Part shown: positions 1-7,092 of the stretch, one piece after another
How positions within the stretch are numbered: the first letter of the stretch is position 1
Layout of the letters: each line of letters starts with the position of its first letter
From: SM23-32 sp964434535
GTDB taxonomy: Bacteria > Planctomycetota > Brocadiia > SM23-32
DNA length: 64,000 bases
Direction of reading: 5' to 3'
Assembly: GCA_964434535.1 (NCBI GenBank)
Contig: CAYSWA010000004.1
Span: forward strand, 101,557 to 165,556
The notes under the pieces: model-generated
Seen by the model: only the letters and a program-made list of their open reading frames with translations
Database searches by the model: none
Told to the model about the DNA's origin: nothing
Program-made: the position numbers and the translations under genes

Positions 1-1
1 T

Positions 2-1540
2 CCCGTCGCCCGCACGCCGAACCTGGACGCCCTCGCCGCGCAGGGCGGCCGCTGGCCGCGCTGCTTCTCCACGGCCGGGGTCTGCGCGCCGGCCCGCTCG
101 GCCGTCATCACCGGCCTCTACCCGATCTCGGCCGGCACGCTCCACATGCGCACGACGCACACGAACCCCGCCGCGCCCGAGCTGCCCACGCCCTACGGCG
201 CCGTCGTGCCCCACTACGCCCGCTGCTTCACCGAATACCTCCGCGCCGCCGGCTACTACTGCACCAACAACGTCAAGACCGACTACCAGTTCGAGCCGCC
301 CTTCACCGCCTGGGACGAGCTGAGCACCGAGGCCCACTGGCGCAACCGCCCCGACCCCGACCAGCCGTTCTTCGCCGTCTTCAACCCCACCCGCACGCAC
401 GAGAGCGGCATGTGGCCGCAGAACTGCCCCGAGCCGGCCTTCGACCCGGATGAGATGGCCCTGCCGCCGTACTTCCCCGACACGCCGAAGGTGCGCGAGG
501 CGATGGCCCGCATGTACACCAACATCGAGCGGAGCGACGCCGAACTCGGCGAGCTGCTCGGCCAGCTCCAGGAGGACGGGCTCGCCGAGGAGACGGTCGT
601 CTTCCACTGGAGCGATCACGGCCCGCTGCCGCGCGGCAAGCGCTGGCCCTACGACTGCGGCGTGCGCGTGCCGATGATCGTCCGCTGGCCCGGCCGCATC
701 GAGGCGGGCACGGTGAGCGACCGGCTGCTGAGCACCATCGACCTCGGGCCGACCGTGCTCTCGCTCGCCGACGTCCCGATCCCCGCGCACATGCAGGGCA
801 CGGCCTTCCTCGGCGAGCGGGCCGGGCCGCCGCGCGACTACGTCTACATGAGCCGCGACCGCTACGACGAGTCCTACGACATGGTGCGCGCCGTGCGCGA
901 CCGCCGCTACAAGTACATCCTCAACTGCCGCCCCGAGCTGCCCTACCTGCTCTGGATCCCCTACCGCAACCGCCACCCCATCATGCAGGAGATGTGGCGA
1001 CTGCACCTGGCCGGCGAGCTGGAGGGGCCCGAGCGGATCATGTTCGAGCCGAGGCCGCCCGAGGAGCTCTACGACACCGAACAGGACCCCTGCGAGATCA
1101 ACAACCTGGCCGGCGATCCCGCGCACGCCGAGGAGCTGGAGCGGCTGCGCGGGGCGCTGGAGGCCTGGCGGCGCCGGGTCGGCGACTGGGGCGAGGTGCC
1201 CGAGGCGCAGATGGTGCGCCGATGGTATCCCGGCGGCGAGCAGCCGCAGACGGCCGCGCCCCTCATGGTGCCGATCTGCGAGGAGAGCCCCGGCGTCGAG
1301 CCGGCGCCCGGCCGGGGGACCTTCGCCGGGCCGGTTCTGTTGCAGCTCTACTGCGCCACGCAGGGGGCCTCGATCGGCTACACCACCGAGGAAGGGCAGG
1401 GCGCCCGCTGGCAGCTCTACTGCCGGCCGATCCGCCTGCCCGAGGGCACGACGAAGCTGCGCGCGAAGGCGATCCGCATCGGCTACAGGGAGAGCGAGGA
1501 GGCCGCCGCCGCCTTCACCGTCGAGCCGCCGGGGGGCTGA
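2..1540 (+). CDS. Sulfatase (formylglycine-dependent), N-terminus cut off by the window edge
   Basis: This is a type I sulfatase that hydrolyses sulfate esters, probably on polysaccharides, in the periplasm or outside the cell. The open frame runs in from the left edge with no start visible, so roughly the first 30-50 residues are missing. The motif CAPAR (C-x-P-x-R) lies at 83-97, and its cysteine (codon 83-85) would be converted to the catalytic formylglycine. A metal-site motif SDHG follows in the middle of the protein. The last 75 or so residues (after about 1310) resemble the chitobiase/hexosaminidase C-terminal (Fn3-like) domain, which is often appended to carbohydrate-active enzymes. 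512 residues are visible. The substrate cannot be told from sequence. Similarity to the heparan N-sulfatase-like group is a guess. Confidence 0.9.
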   Translation, partial: PVARTPNLDALAAQGGRWPRCFSTAGVCAPARSAVITGLYPISAGTLHMRTTHTNPAAPELPTPYGAVVPHYARCFTEYLRAAGYYCTNNVKTDYQFEPPFTAWDELSTEAHWRNRPDPDQPFFAVFNPTRTHESGMWPQNCPEPAFDPDEMALPPYFPDTPKVREAMARMYTNIERSDAELGELLGQLQEDGLAEETVVFHWSDHGPLPRGKRWPYDCGVRVPMIVRWPGRIEAGTVSDRLLSTIDLGPTVLSLADVPIPAHMQGTAFLGERAGPPRDYVYMSRDRYDESYDMVRAVRDRRYKYILNCRPELPYLLWIPYRNRHPIMQEMWRLHLAGELEGPERIMFEPRPPEELYDTEQDPCEINNLAGDPAHAEELERLRGALEAWRRRVGDWGEVPEAQMVRRWYPGGEQPQTAAPLMVPICEESPGVEPAPGRGTFAGPVLLQLYCATQGASIGYTTEEGQGARWQLYCRPIRLPEGTTKLRAKAIRIGYRESEEAAAAFTVEPPGG

Positions 1541-1644
1541 ACGGCGGCGGGGCGGTGGATCACCTGGCGGCAATGGGCGTAGGCGAGGCCGCAACACATC
1601 CCCGGCGCCCCCCTTCCGGGGCTGAGGTCCACGGCGGACGCGAC

Positions 1645-1698
1645 GGAGCCGAAACCGGGGACTGTATCCCGCAGGGGACTGTCCCCGACTTTCGGCGG
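1645..1698. repeat. Dispersed intergenic repeat, copy 1 (GCCGAAA...TTTCGGC ends)
   Basis: The 54-nt element starts GGAGCCGAAACC and ends TTTCGGCGG. It contains GGGGACTGT twice. Its outer GCCGAAA/TTTCGGC ends form an inverted repeat. A clear relative lies at 46343-46412. It sits 52 bp from the assembly gap, which fits a repeat breaking the assembly. Function unknown. Confidence 0.75.
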
Positions 1699-1750
1699 GC
1701 GCTCGGGACAGGCGTCCCGCCCGGCGCAGCCCCTCCGCACATGCCCGCCG

Positions 1751-1850
1751 NNNNNNNNNNNNNNNNNNNNNNNNNNNNNNNNNNNNNNNNNNNNNNNNNN
1801 NNNNNNNNNNNNNNNNNNNNNNNNNNNNNNNNNNNNNNNNNNNNNNNNNN
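1751..1850. other. Assembly gap of 100 N
   Basis: Exactly 100 N separate the 3' flank of the sulfatase from an oxidoreductase fragment. Such a round number normally marks a scaffold join of unknown real length, so adjacency of the genes on the two sides is not proven. The rest of 1541-1750 is non-coding and holds the repeat at 1645-1698 plus a small hairpin (CGGGAC/GTCCCG) just after it. Confidence 0.95.
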
Positions 1851-2071
1851 TCGTCCAGGTCGCCGTCGAGCGAGAAGCCCGCGCCCTCGTAGGTCCCCTC
1901 GTAGCCCCGGTCGCTGAGCTCGATCTCGGTGACCCACTTGACCCACTTGTAGCCCCACTTGCCCGGTGCGACCACGCGCAGCGGCCAGCCGTGCTCGCGC
2001 GGCAGGCGCCGCCCGTTCACCGCGAAGGCGAGCAGCGGCTCCTTCGGCAGGGGATATGCCTCTGAGCTCAT
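1851..2071 (-). CDS. Fragment of a sulfite-oxidase/YedY-type molybdopterin oxidoreductase
   Basis: Reading leftward from an ATG at 2071 there are 73 uninterrupted codons running into the gap. The product matches the later part of the oxidoreductase molybdopterin-binding domain: NGRRLPREHGWPLRVVAPGK followed by a WGYKWVKWVTEIEL stretch, which in YedY and sulfite-oxidase relatives lies well inside the protein. The N-terminal half, with the Mo-ligating cysteine, is absent upstream, because the repressor gene ends only 36 bp away. A GGAG lies about 9 bp before the ATG. It is therefore either a truncated remnant or a split short protein. The 3' end is hidden by the gap. Family call is fairly safe; functionality is doubtful. 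Confidence 0.65.
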
Positions 2072-2107
2072 GGCGGGCGCCTCCGGCCGTCGATTATCGG
2101 GCGCGCC

Positions 2108-2839
2108 TCAGCGCAGGTCAACCCAGGCCCAGATGACCTGGCCGATGACGGGCTCCTCCAGCTCGCGCAGGTCGACGACGATCGGGGCGAAGGTCCGCTG
2201 GTCCTCGTTGTCGCTGAACAGCAGGAGATAGGGATCGCGCACGCGCAGGCGCTTGATGACGACCGAGCCCTCGTTGGTGCGCGAGCAGACGATGCGCCCC
2301 TCCAGGTTGCGCAGGGGGACGGGGGCGACGTCGACGGCGACGATGCTGCCGTCGGTCAGGGTCGGGGCCATGCTGTCGCCACAGATGCGCACGCAGCGGA
2401 TCCGCTCGGGGTGGGGGGCGACGCGCTGGTGGATGATGCAGTAGCCCTCGACCTGCTCCTCCATGATGAGGCCCTCGCCGGCGGCGGCCGGGTCGCGCAG
2501 GTAGGGCACGGCGTAGTAGCGGTCCTCGCCCTCCAGGCGGCGCAGGGCGCGCAGCTCCTGCGGGCTGGTGACCACGACGGGCCGCTCGGGCCGCACGCCG
2601 CTGAAGCGCTCGCCGGCGCCGGTCAGCACCCACTGGTGGTCGATGCGCAGCGTGTGCTCCAGGGCGAGCAGCACCGGCAGGGGAGGGGGCCGCTCCTCGC
2701 GCTCGTAGGCGGCGATGGTGCTCTGGGTCACGCCGACGGCCTCGCCCAGCTCCGTCTGGCTCAGGGCGAGTTCGCCCCGGACCGCGCGGAGCCTGCCCCC
2801 GACCGACTGCCGCCCGTTGCGCCGTTGCTCGCCGCTCAT
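2108..2839 (-). CDS. XRE-family repressor with S24 (LexA/CI-type) self-cleaving domain
   Basis: This is a phage-CI/LexA-like transcriptional repressor of 243 residues. Residues 16-68 form an XRE helix-turn-helix. Residues from about 110 onward form a peptidase S24 domain with a candidate autocleavage bond Ala120-Gly121 (context PAAAGEG), nucleophile Ser156 in GDSM and general-base Lys196 in VVIKRL. The spacing of these three matches LexA and CI. It is divergent from the gam-like gene, and its own promoter overlaps an inverted repeat at 2873-2900. In this family RecA filaments formed after DNA damage trigger cleavage. I infer that it represses the adjacent cassette and itself until damage occurs. 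It could be a prophage remnant regulator or a domesticated switch. Confidence 0.88.
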   Translation of the reverse strand: MSGEQRRNGRQSVGGRLRAVRGELALSQTELGEAVGVTQSTIAAYEREERPPPLPVLLALEHTLRIDHQWVLTGAGERFSGVRPERPVVVTSPQELRALRRLEGEDRYYAVPYLRDPAAAGEGLIMEEQVEGYCIIHQRVAPHPERIRCVRICGDSMAPTLTDGSIVAVDVAPVPLRNLEGRIVCSRTNEGSVVIKRLRVRDPYLLLFSDNEDQRTFAPIVVDLRELEEPVIGQVIWAWVDLR

Positions 2840-2872
2840 CGGCTCACCCCTTCCGGGAAGGTGCAGACCACC

Positions 2873-2900
2873 TGGGTAATCGTATCTGCTATTCTACCCA
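2873..2900. promoter_or_regulatory. Candidate repressor operator (inverted repeat TGGGTA/TACCCA)
   Basis: TGGGTA at 2873-2878 and TACCCA at 2895-2900 form a 6-bp inverted repeat with a 16-bp centre. The repeat overlaps the -10 box of the leftward promoter. A related CGTAT...GCTAT arrangement occurs here (2881-2892) and across the rightward -10 (2972-2985). This is the expected place for a repressor operator, but the match is short. Confidence 0.45.
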
Positions 2901-2919
2901 CCACTAAGGGCGAAAGCAA
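2891..2919 (-). promoter_or_regulatory. Promoter of the S24 repressor gene
   Basis: On the minus strand TTGCTT (2914-2919) and TAGAAT (2891-2896) are separated by 17 bp, about 50 bp before the repressor ATG. The surrounding DNA is clearly more AT-rich than the rest of the window. Confidence 0.6.
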
Positions 2920-2950
2920 GCGGTAAAAGAGTTTTTTCATCCGATTCTTC

Positions 2951-2979
2951 TTGACGTTATCCGCTGAAACGCGTATTGT
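2951..2979 (+). promoter_or_regulatory. Promoter of the gam-like cassette
   Basis: TTGACG (2951-2956), a 17-bp spacer and TATTGT (2974-2979) form a near-consensus vegetative promoter 80 bp before the chosen gam ATG. It is divergent from the repressor promoter, giving a 32-bp gap between the two -35 boxes, as in a CI/Cro-type switch. Confidence 0.65.
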
Positions 2980-3058
2980 AGCTATGCGCATGGATAGACC
3001 GACCACGAAGACGCGCGCCGGATCAAGAGAGGGGAATCCGGCCGGAAGGGAGCGACCT

Positions 3059-3604
3059 ATGGCCACCGAAGTGCTGGACGCCCGGGAGGCGCGCGCCCGC
3101 GTCGCCCGCCGCCTCCGCGCCATCGCCCGCCTGCATGCCCGCCGCGAGGCGCTCGAAGCCGAACTCGAAGCCGAGCTGAGCGCCCTGCGCGCCCGCTCTG
3201 AGCCGCGCCTGGAGGGCCTCGCCCGCCGCGAGGAGCGCCTCCGGGCGGAGCTGGAGGAGTTCTGCCGCGCCGAGCGCGACGCCGTCCTCCCCCCGGACCG
3301 CAAGAGCCTGCGGACGGCCTGCGGGGAGGTCGGCTTCCGCAGGACCGAGCCGTCCGTCCGCGTGCGGGACGGCCTCGCCGAGCAGGAGGTCTGCCGCCGG
3401 CTGCGTGGCGCCGGGCTGGGGGAGCTGGTGCGCACCCGCGAGGCGCCCGACCGGCGGGCCGTCGGCGCCGCCCTGCGCGGCGGGCGGGCCGAGGCCGAGC
3501 GGATCCGCCGCTGCGGGCTGGAGCTGGCCGGCGGGGGCGAGCGGTTCCACTGCCGCATCTTCGGCGCGGACGGCGGCCGCCCCGCCGCGAGGGGGCGGGC
3601 ATGA
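3059..3604 (+). CDS. gam: Mu Gam-like host-nuclease inhibitor / DNA-end-binding protein
   Basis: Its 181 residues match the phage Mu Gam family in length (Mu Gam is about 174) and layout. A charged N-terminal coiled coil (residues about 12-75, ARREALEAELEAELSALRAR) is followed by the typical SLRTACGEVGFRRTEPSVRV segment and a REAP-D-RAV C-terminal part. Gam-family proteins bind ends of double-stranded DNA and shield them from exonucleases such as RecBCD. The ATG at 3059 is chosen because GGAAGGGAG lies just upstream; an in-frame start at 2951 would lie inside the promoter. The next gene overlaps its stop (ATGA at 3601). It belongs to transposable-phage-like DNA, and no transposase is visible. 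Confidence 0.82.
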   Translation: MATEVLDAREARARVARRLRAIARLHARREALEAELEAELSALRARSEPRLEGLARREERLRAELEEFCRAERDAVLPPDRKSLRTACGEVGFRRTEPSVRVRDGLAEQEVCRRLRGAGLGELVRTREAPDRRAVGAALRGGRAEAERIRRCGLELAGGGERFHCRIFGADGGRPAARGRA

Positions 3605-3897
3605 GCCGGGCCGAGGATGTCCGCTCGATCGCGGCGCGCGTGCCGGCCGACCTGGCCGACCTGCGCGGCCGGCTGATGCTGGAGCCGCTCTGCGAGAGCC
3701 TCGGCGTCGAGGAGGTGAGCTGCCCCGCCTGCGGGGGCAGCGGCTGGCTCGACCGCCGGGCCCTGGAGCACTGCCCCCTGTGCGGCGGCTTCCGCGAGGT
3801 GCCCCGGGTGCTGGCCGAGTGGTTCAGGGACCAGCTTCGACGGGCCCGCTCGCCCGAGGAGGCGAGGCCCCGCGCCCGGAGCCTGCCCGTGCGCTGA
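3601..3897 (+). CDS. Small zinc-ribbon protein in the Gam cassette
   Basis: This is a 98-residue protein whose start overlaps the gam stop codon (ATGA), so the two are translationally coupled. It carries two CxxC knuckles: C41-P-A-C44 in CPACGGSGW, and C58-P-L-C61. The first has the DnaJ-type CxxCxGxG form. This is a compact zinc-binding domain. The N-terminal 40 residues look helical and the tail is arginine-rich, which would suit nucleic-acid binding. I recognise no named family. Position suggests a phage-type accessory protein that works with Gam or in regulation. Confidence 0.7.
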   Translation: MSRAEDVRSIAARVPADLADLRGRLMLEPLCESLGVEEVSCPACGGSGWLDRRALEHCPLCGGFREVPRVLAEWFRDQLRRARSPEEARPRARSLPVR

Positions 3898-3927
3898 AGG
3901 CGTCCTTCCCTGCGAGGTGAGCGACCG

Positions 3928-4158
3928 ATGCCGTGCCGGATCTGCGGATGCCCCGAGGTCAGGTGGCTGACCGTGGCGACCGTCGCCCGCCAGTTCAAGT
4001 GCAGCCGCAAGCTGGTGCGCCGCCTGATCAAGACGGGCGAGATAGAGGGCGTCATGTTCGGCGGCATCTGGCGGGTCGATCACGCCTCGCTCGACGACTA
4101 CGTGCGCAAGGACTCGGTGCGCTTCTCCGTCCCCGACGAGTCCGGGCGCCGCTGGTAG
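3928..4158 (+). CDS. Excisionase/MerR-like helix-turn-helix protein with N-terminal CxxC
   Basis: This is a 76-residue DNA-binding protein. Residues 13-62 (LTVATVARQFKCSRKLVRRL, then a GEIEGVMFGGIWRVD wing) fit the HTH_17/excisionase fold, in which a helix-turn-helix is followed by a small beta wing. The start MPCRICGC has cysteines at 3, 6 and 8 and may add a metal site. A Shine-Dalgarno-like GAGGTGAG precedes the ATG. It lies 30 bp after the zinc-ribbon gene, in the same direction as gam. Such proteins act in excision or as transcriptional switches of mobile elements. No integrase is seen in this window. Confidence 0.75.
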   Translation: MPCRICGCPEVRWLTVATVARQFKCSRKLVRRLIKTGEIEGVMFGGIWRVDHASLDDYVRKDSVRFSVPDESGRRW

Positions 4159-4481
4159 CCCCCGGCGGCGTCGAGAGGCACCGTTGCGAAACGAACCGAA
4201 ACGCGGCGCTCAGGCATGGCTGCGACCCCCAGCCCTACGAAGCGTACTTCACCAGTTGGCCCACGCGTTGCAAAGCAGACTTGGCGATGTCGGCCCGGGA
4301 TCGTACAGCACACTGAACACTCTCCCGATGATCGCCGCACGCGGCGGATGCACGCCCCTCAGGTCCGATCCCGTATCTGAATAAGGAGCAAAGACTTGTG
4401 CCGCACCACCGGCTCCGTCGAACTCGACAGGCGCGGCGCCTTCGCCTATGATGGGGTGGGGGGCAAGAGGCGAGGCGAGGG
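4159..4481. other. Non-coding spacer before uvrC
   Basis: About 320 bp with no convincing gene. The base composition at 4170-4400 is less GC-rich than the flanks. It ends in the uvrC promoter. It may hold the right boundary of the phage-like cassette, but no direct repeat could be matched because the left boundary is in or beyond the gap. Confidence 0.5.
4424..4452 (+). promoter_or_regulatory. Candidate uvrC promoter
   Basis: TCGACA (4424-4429), 17 bp, TATGAT (4447-4452), 29 bp before the uvrC ATG. No LexA-like box was recognised around it. Confidence 0.45.
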
Positions 4482-6323
4482 ATGGCCGTCGAGACCAGCG
4501 AGAAGCTGAGGCGCAAGGTCGAGAGCCTGCCGCGACGGCCCGGCGTCTACCTGATGAAGGACGAGCGCCGGGAGGTCATCTACGTCGGCAAGGCCCGCGA
4601 CCTGCGCGCCCGCGTGCGCAGCTACTTCCAGGAGGGCGCCGACGAGTGGCGCCTCATCTCCAGGCGCATCGACCAGGTCGCCGGCGTGGACGTGGTCGTG
4701 ACCGACTCCGAGAAGGAAGCCTTCCTCTTGGAGAGCAACTTCATCAAGCAGTTTCGGCCCCGTTACAACGTCTACTTCCGCGACGACAAGAGCTTCGTCA
4801 GCATCCGCATCGACCCCGGCGAGACCTACCCGCGCCCCGTCGTCACGCGCAAGCTGGACCGGCCGAAGGCGCTGTACTTCGGCCCCTACGCCAGCGCGAA
4901 GGCGGCCCGCAAGACCGTGCGTGTCCTCCAGGACGTCTTCCCCCTGCGCAAGTGCTCCGTGCGCGAGTGCCGCCGGCGCCAGCGGCCCTGCCTCTACGCC
5001 GAGATGGGCAAGTGCATCGCACCGTGCTGCGCCGAGGTCTGCGCGGAGCAGTACGACCGCCTGGTCGAGGAGGTGGTCATGTTCCTGCGGGGCAAGGCCG
5101 ACGAGCTGCTCGAACAGCTCCGCGCCGAGATGGACGAGGCGGCCCAGCGGCTCCACTACGAGCGGGCCGCCCGCATCCGCGACCGGATCCGCGCCATCGA
5201 GGCCACGCTCGAATCGCAGAAGGTCGCCTCCTCGCAGGACAGCGTCGACCGCGACATCTTCGGCCTCTGCACCGTCGGGGGCAACGTCTGGGTCGCCGCC
5301 CTGTTCGTGCGCGAGGGCAACGTGCGCGACGTGGGCACCTACCGCTTCCCGGCGGAGCTGGACAGCGAGCGGGCCATCTTCTCCTCGTTCCTGACCCAGT
5401 TCTACAGCCACAACCGGTTCATCCCCCGCCAGGTGCTGGTGCCGGTCGAGCCGGAGGCCCCGGAGCTGCTCTCCTCGTGGCTCAGCGAGAAGAAGGGGCG
5501 CAAGGTCGAGGTGACCCGCCCCCGGCGCGGCGCCAAGCGGCGGCTGGTGGAGCTGGCCACGCGCAACGCCCGCCAGGCCGAGCGCACCGCCACCACCGGG
5601 GAGGAGAAGCGGCGCCTCGAGATGGAATCGCTTCAGGACCTGCTCGGCCTGGCCGCCCTCCCGCAGGTGATCGAGTGCTTCGACATCTCCACCCTCCAGG
5701 GCCGGGAGGCCGTCGGCTCGATGGTCGTGTTCCGCGATGGCGAGCCGCACAAGTCCTCCTACCGCCACTACCGCATCCGCCGCGTGGAGGGGCAGGACGA
5801 CTTCGCCATGATGCGCGAGGTTCTCTCGCGCCGCTACGCCACGGCCGAGGGGGCGCCGGACCTGGTGCTGGTGGACGGGGGCAGGGGCCAGCTCGGCGTG
5901 GCGCTGGAGGTGCTCGGCGAGGCGGCGCTCGACGCCTGCGACGTGGCCGCGCTGGCGAAGGCGCGCTCCGGCGGGGGCGTGCGGCTCAAGGGCGAGCGCG
6001 TCTTCCTTGCCGGCCGGGCCGAGCCGCTCCAGGTTCCCGAGCAGAGCTACGCCCACCGGCTGCTGACCCGCGTGCGGGACGAGGCGCACCGCTTCGCCGT
6101 CAGCTATCACCGCAAGCTGCGCCGCAAGGCGGCGATGCGCTCGCCGCTGAGGGAGGTGCCCGGCGTGGGCAAGGTCATCGAGCGCCGGCTCATCGAGGCG
6201 TTCGGCGGCCTCAACAAGGTCAAGCGGACCAGCGTCGAGGAGCTGGCGACCGTCCGGGGCGTCAGCGAGCGCCTGGCCCGGGCGATCCGGAAGGCCCTCA
6301 CCGCGGAGGGCGACGAGGGATGA
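4482..6323 (+). CDS. uvrC: Excinuclease ABC subunit C
   Basis: UvrC makes the 3' and 5' incisions around bulky DNA lesions after UvrA/UvrB loading in nucleotide excision repair. The 613-residue length is normal. A GIY-YIG nuclease domain occupies about residues 17-95 (GVYLMKD...YVGKARDLRARV). A UVR motif for UvrB contact lies around 200-240. The UvrC RNase-H-like endonuclease domain runs from about 390 (ECFDISTLQGREAVGSMVVF and later LVLVDGGRGQLGVA), and helix-hairpin-helix motifs lie at the C-terminus (REVPGVGKVIERRL). The ATG at 4482 follows a GAGGCGAGGG ribosome site. It stands alone as a transcription unit next to the damage-type repressor cassette. Confidence 0.97.
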   Translation: MAVETSEKLRRKVESLPRRPGVYLMKDERREVIYVGKARDLRARVRSYFQEGADEWRLISRRIDQVAGVDVVVTDSEKEAFLLESNFIKQFRPRYNVYFRDDKSFVSIRIDPGETYPRPVVTRKLDRPKALYFGPYASAKAARKTVRVLQDVFPLRKCSVRECRRRQRPCLYAEMGKCIAPCCAEVCAEQYDRLVEEVVMFLRGKADELLEQLRAEMDEAAQRLHYERAARIRDRIRAIEATLESQKVASSQDSVDRDIFGLCTVGGNVWVAALFVREGNVRDVGTYRFPAELDSERAIFSSFLTQFYSHNRFIPRQVLVPVEPEAPELLSSWLSEKKGRKVEVTRPRRGAKRRLVELATRNARQAERTATTGEEKRRLEMESLQDLLGLAALPQVIECFDISTLQGREAVGSMVVFRDGEPHKSSYRHYRIRRVEGQDDFAMMREVLSRRYATAEGAPDLVLVDGGRGQLGVALEVLGEAALDACDVAALAKARSGGGVRLKGERVFLAGRAEPLQVPEQSYAHRLLTRVRDEAHRFAVSYHRKLRRKAAMRSPLREVPGVGKVIERRLIEAFGGLNKVKRTSVEELATVRGVSERLARAIRKALTAEGDEG

Positions 6324-6375
6324 AGTGGGAAGGATGAAGGTTGAAGTGGGCCGCCCCCCTCGATCTCGTCCTCGC
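6321..6375. repeat. Dispersed intergenic word repeat (GGATGAAG family), short copy
   Basis: Starting at the uvrC stop, the sequence reads as near-tandem GAAGTGGGAAGGATGAAGG words followed by a CTCGATCTCG block. The same succession (AAGGATGAAG, GTGG, CTCGATCTCG) recurs at 7051-7090, and its first part recurs at 58599-58668. Confidence 0.6.
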
Positions 6376-6401
6376 CCGTGACGGCGTTGGCGCGCCGGCG
6401 G

Positions 6402-6905
6402 TCAGCTCGGCTCGAAGTCGGCCGAGCGCTCCACCACGCCGACGGCCCGCAGCGCCGCGAAGCCGAGCGGGCTGATGGCGGCGGTGAAGGCGGCCTGCCC
6501 CAGCGCCCGGCGAAGCAGCGGCCCAAAGTCCGCCCCCGGCGAGAGCAGGGCCGTGCCCGCCGCCAGCGCCGCCCCGCAGGCGGCGACGAAAGCGAACGTG
6601 AGCAAGACGTCCACCAGGGCGGACTCGCGCACCAGCCGCCGCCTGAGGGCGATCAACAGCGCCGTGGCCGGCAGGAACGCCAGCGCGCTCGCGCCGAGGC
6701 GGCCGGCCGAGCCCATGTCCCGCAGCAGCCCGAGCAGCAGCGCCGCGTAGAGGGCCTGCTTCGGGCGCGCCTCCAGCGCGAGGAAGACCACGGCCAGGTA
6801 GATCAGGTCCGGCCGCATGAACCGGTAGCTGAAGCGCTGCACCACGCAGACCTGGAGCAGGAAGAGCGCGAGGGCGCAGGCGATCAGGCGGGGCGTTCGG
6901 GTCAT
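6402..6905 (-). CDS. mreD: Rod-shape-determining membrane protein MreD
   Basis: MreD is an inner-membrane partner of MreB/MreC in the elongasome, which guides lateral wall growth. The 167 residues form about five hydrophobic helices. The family signature is visible at about residues 30-70: RPDLIYLAVVFLALEARPKQ then LGLLRDMGSAGRLGASALAF. Neither mreB nor mreC is adjacent, which is unusual, as mreBCD normally cluster. The gene follows the efflux operon on the same strand but about 420 bp of repeat-rich DNA separates them. The assignment rests on hydropathy and the RPDL/GLLRD motifs, so a diverged paralogue is possible. Confidence 0.75.
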   Translation of the reverse strand: MTRTPRLIACALALFLLQVCVVQRFSYRFMRPDLIYLAVVFLALEARPKQALYAALLLGLLRDMGSAGRLGASALAFLPATALLIALRRRLVRESALVDVLLTFAFVAACGAALAAGTALLSPGADFGPLLRRALGQAAFTAAISPLGFAALRAVGVVERSADFEPS

Positions 6906-6918
6906 GGCTCCGGGGGCG

Positions 6919-6948
6919 ATTCTGCGCCCCCGGCGGGGCCGGAAGCAA
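6919..6948 (-). promoter_or_regulatory. Candidate mreD promoter with hairpin
   Basis: On the minus strand TTGCTT (6943-6948), 18 bp, CAGAAT (6919-6924). The -10 hexamer forms the exact loop of a 7-bp perfect stem GGGGGCG/CGCCCCC (6912-6931). Confidence 0.4.
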
Positions 6949-7012
6949 GGGACGGTCGCTTAGCACGGGCCTACTGCGCCGAAGTGGCTTCGGCTACGAA
7001 GGCTGGAAGGCG

Positions 7013-7090
7013 CGGAGGGCACGGAGAAAGGCGAAGGAAAGGGGGAAGGCGGAAGGATGAAGTGGCGGCGGCCTCTCGATCTCGCTCTCG
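7013..7090. repeat. Dispersed intergenic word repeat (CGGAGGGCACGGAGAA / GGATGAAG), full copy
   Basis: The order is CGGAGGGCACGGAGAA, AAGGAAAGGGGGAAGGC, GGAAGGATGAAGT, CGGCC, CTCGATCTCG. The first 65 bp align well by eye with 58599-58668 in the same orientation, and the last 40 bp with 6330-6375. Confidence 0.7.
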
Positions 7091-7092
7091 GA

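Noticed and set aside
2071..2110. Idea that the repressor and the oxidoreductase fragment are one gene split by a stop codon, since they share a reading frame
   Set aside because: The S24 domain is complete before the stop, the two families are unrelated, and the fragment has its own ribosome site.
2836..4083. Long open frames on the minus strand opposite the Gam cassette (up to 415 codons)
   Set aside because: Their products are Arg/Pro/Ala-rich without domain signals, as expected for the antisense of high-GC genes, and they cover genes with clear family matches.
4235..4516. Possible small minus-strand gene before uvrC (93 codons)
   Set aside because: No ribosome site, no recognisable domain, Arg/Pro-rich start, and overlap with the uvrC promoter and start.
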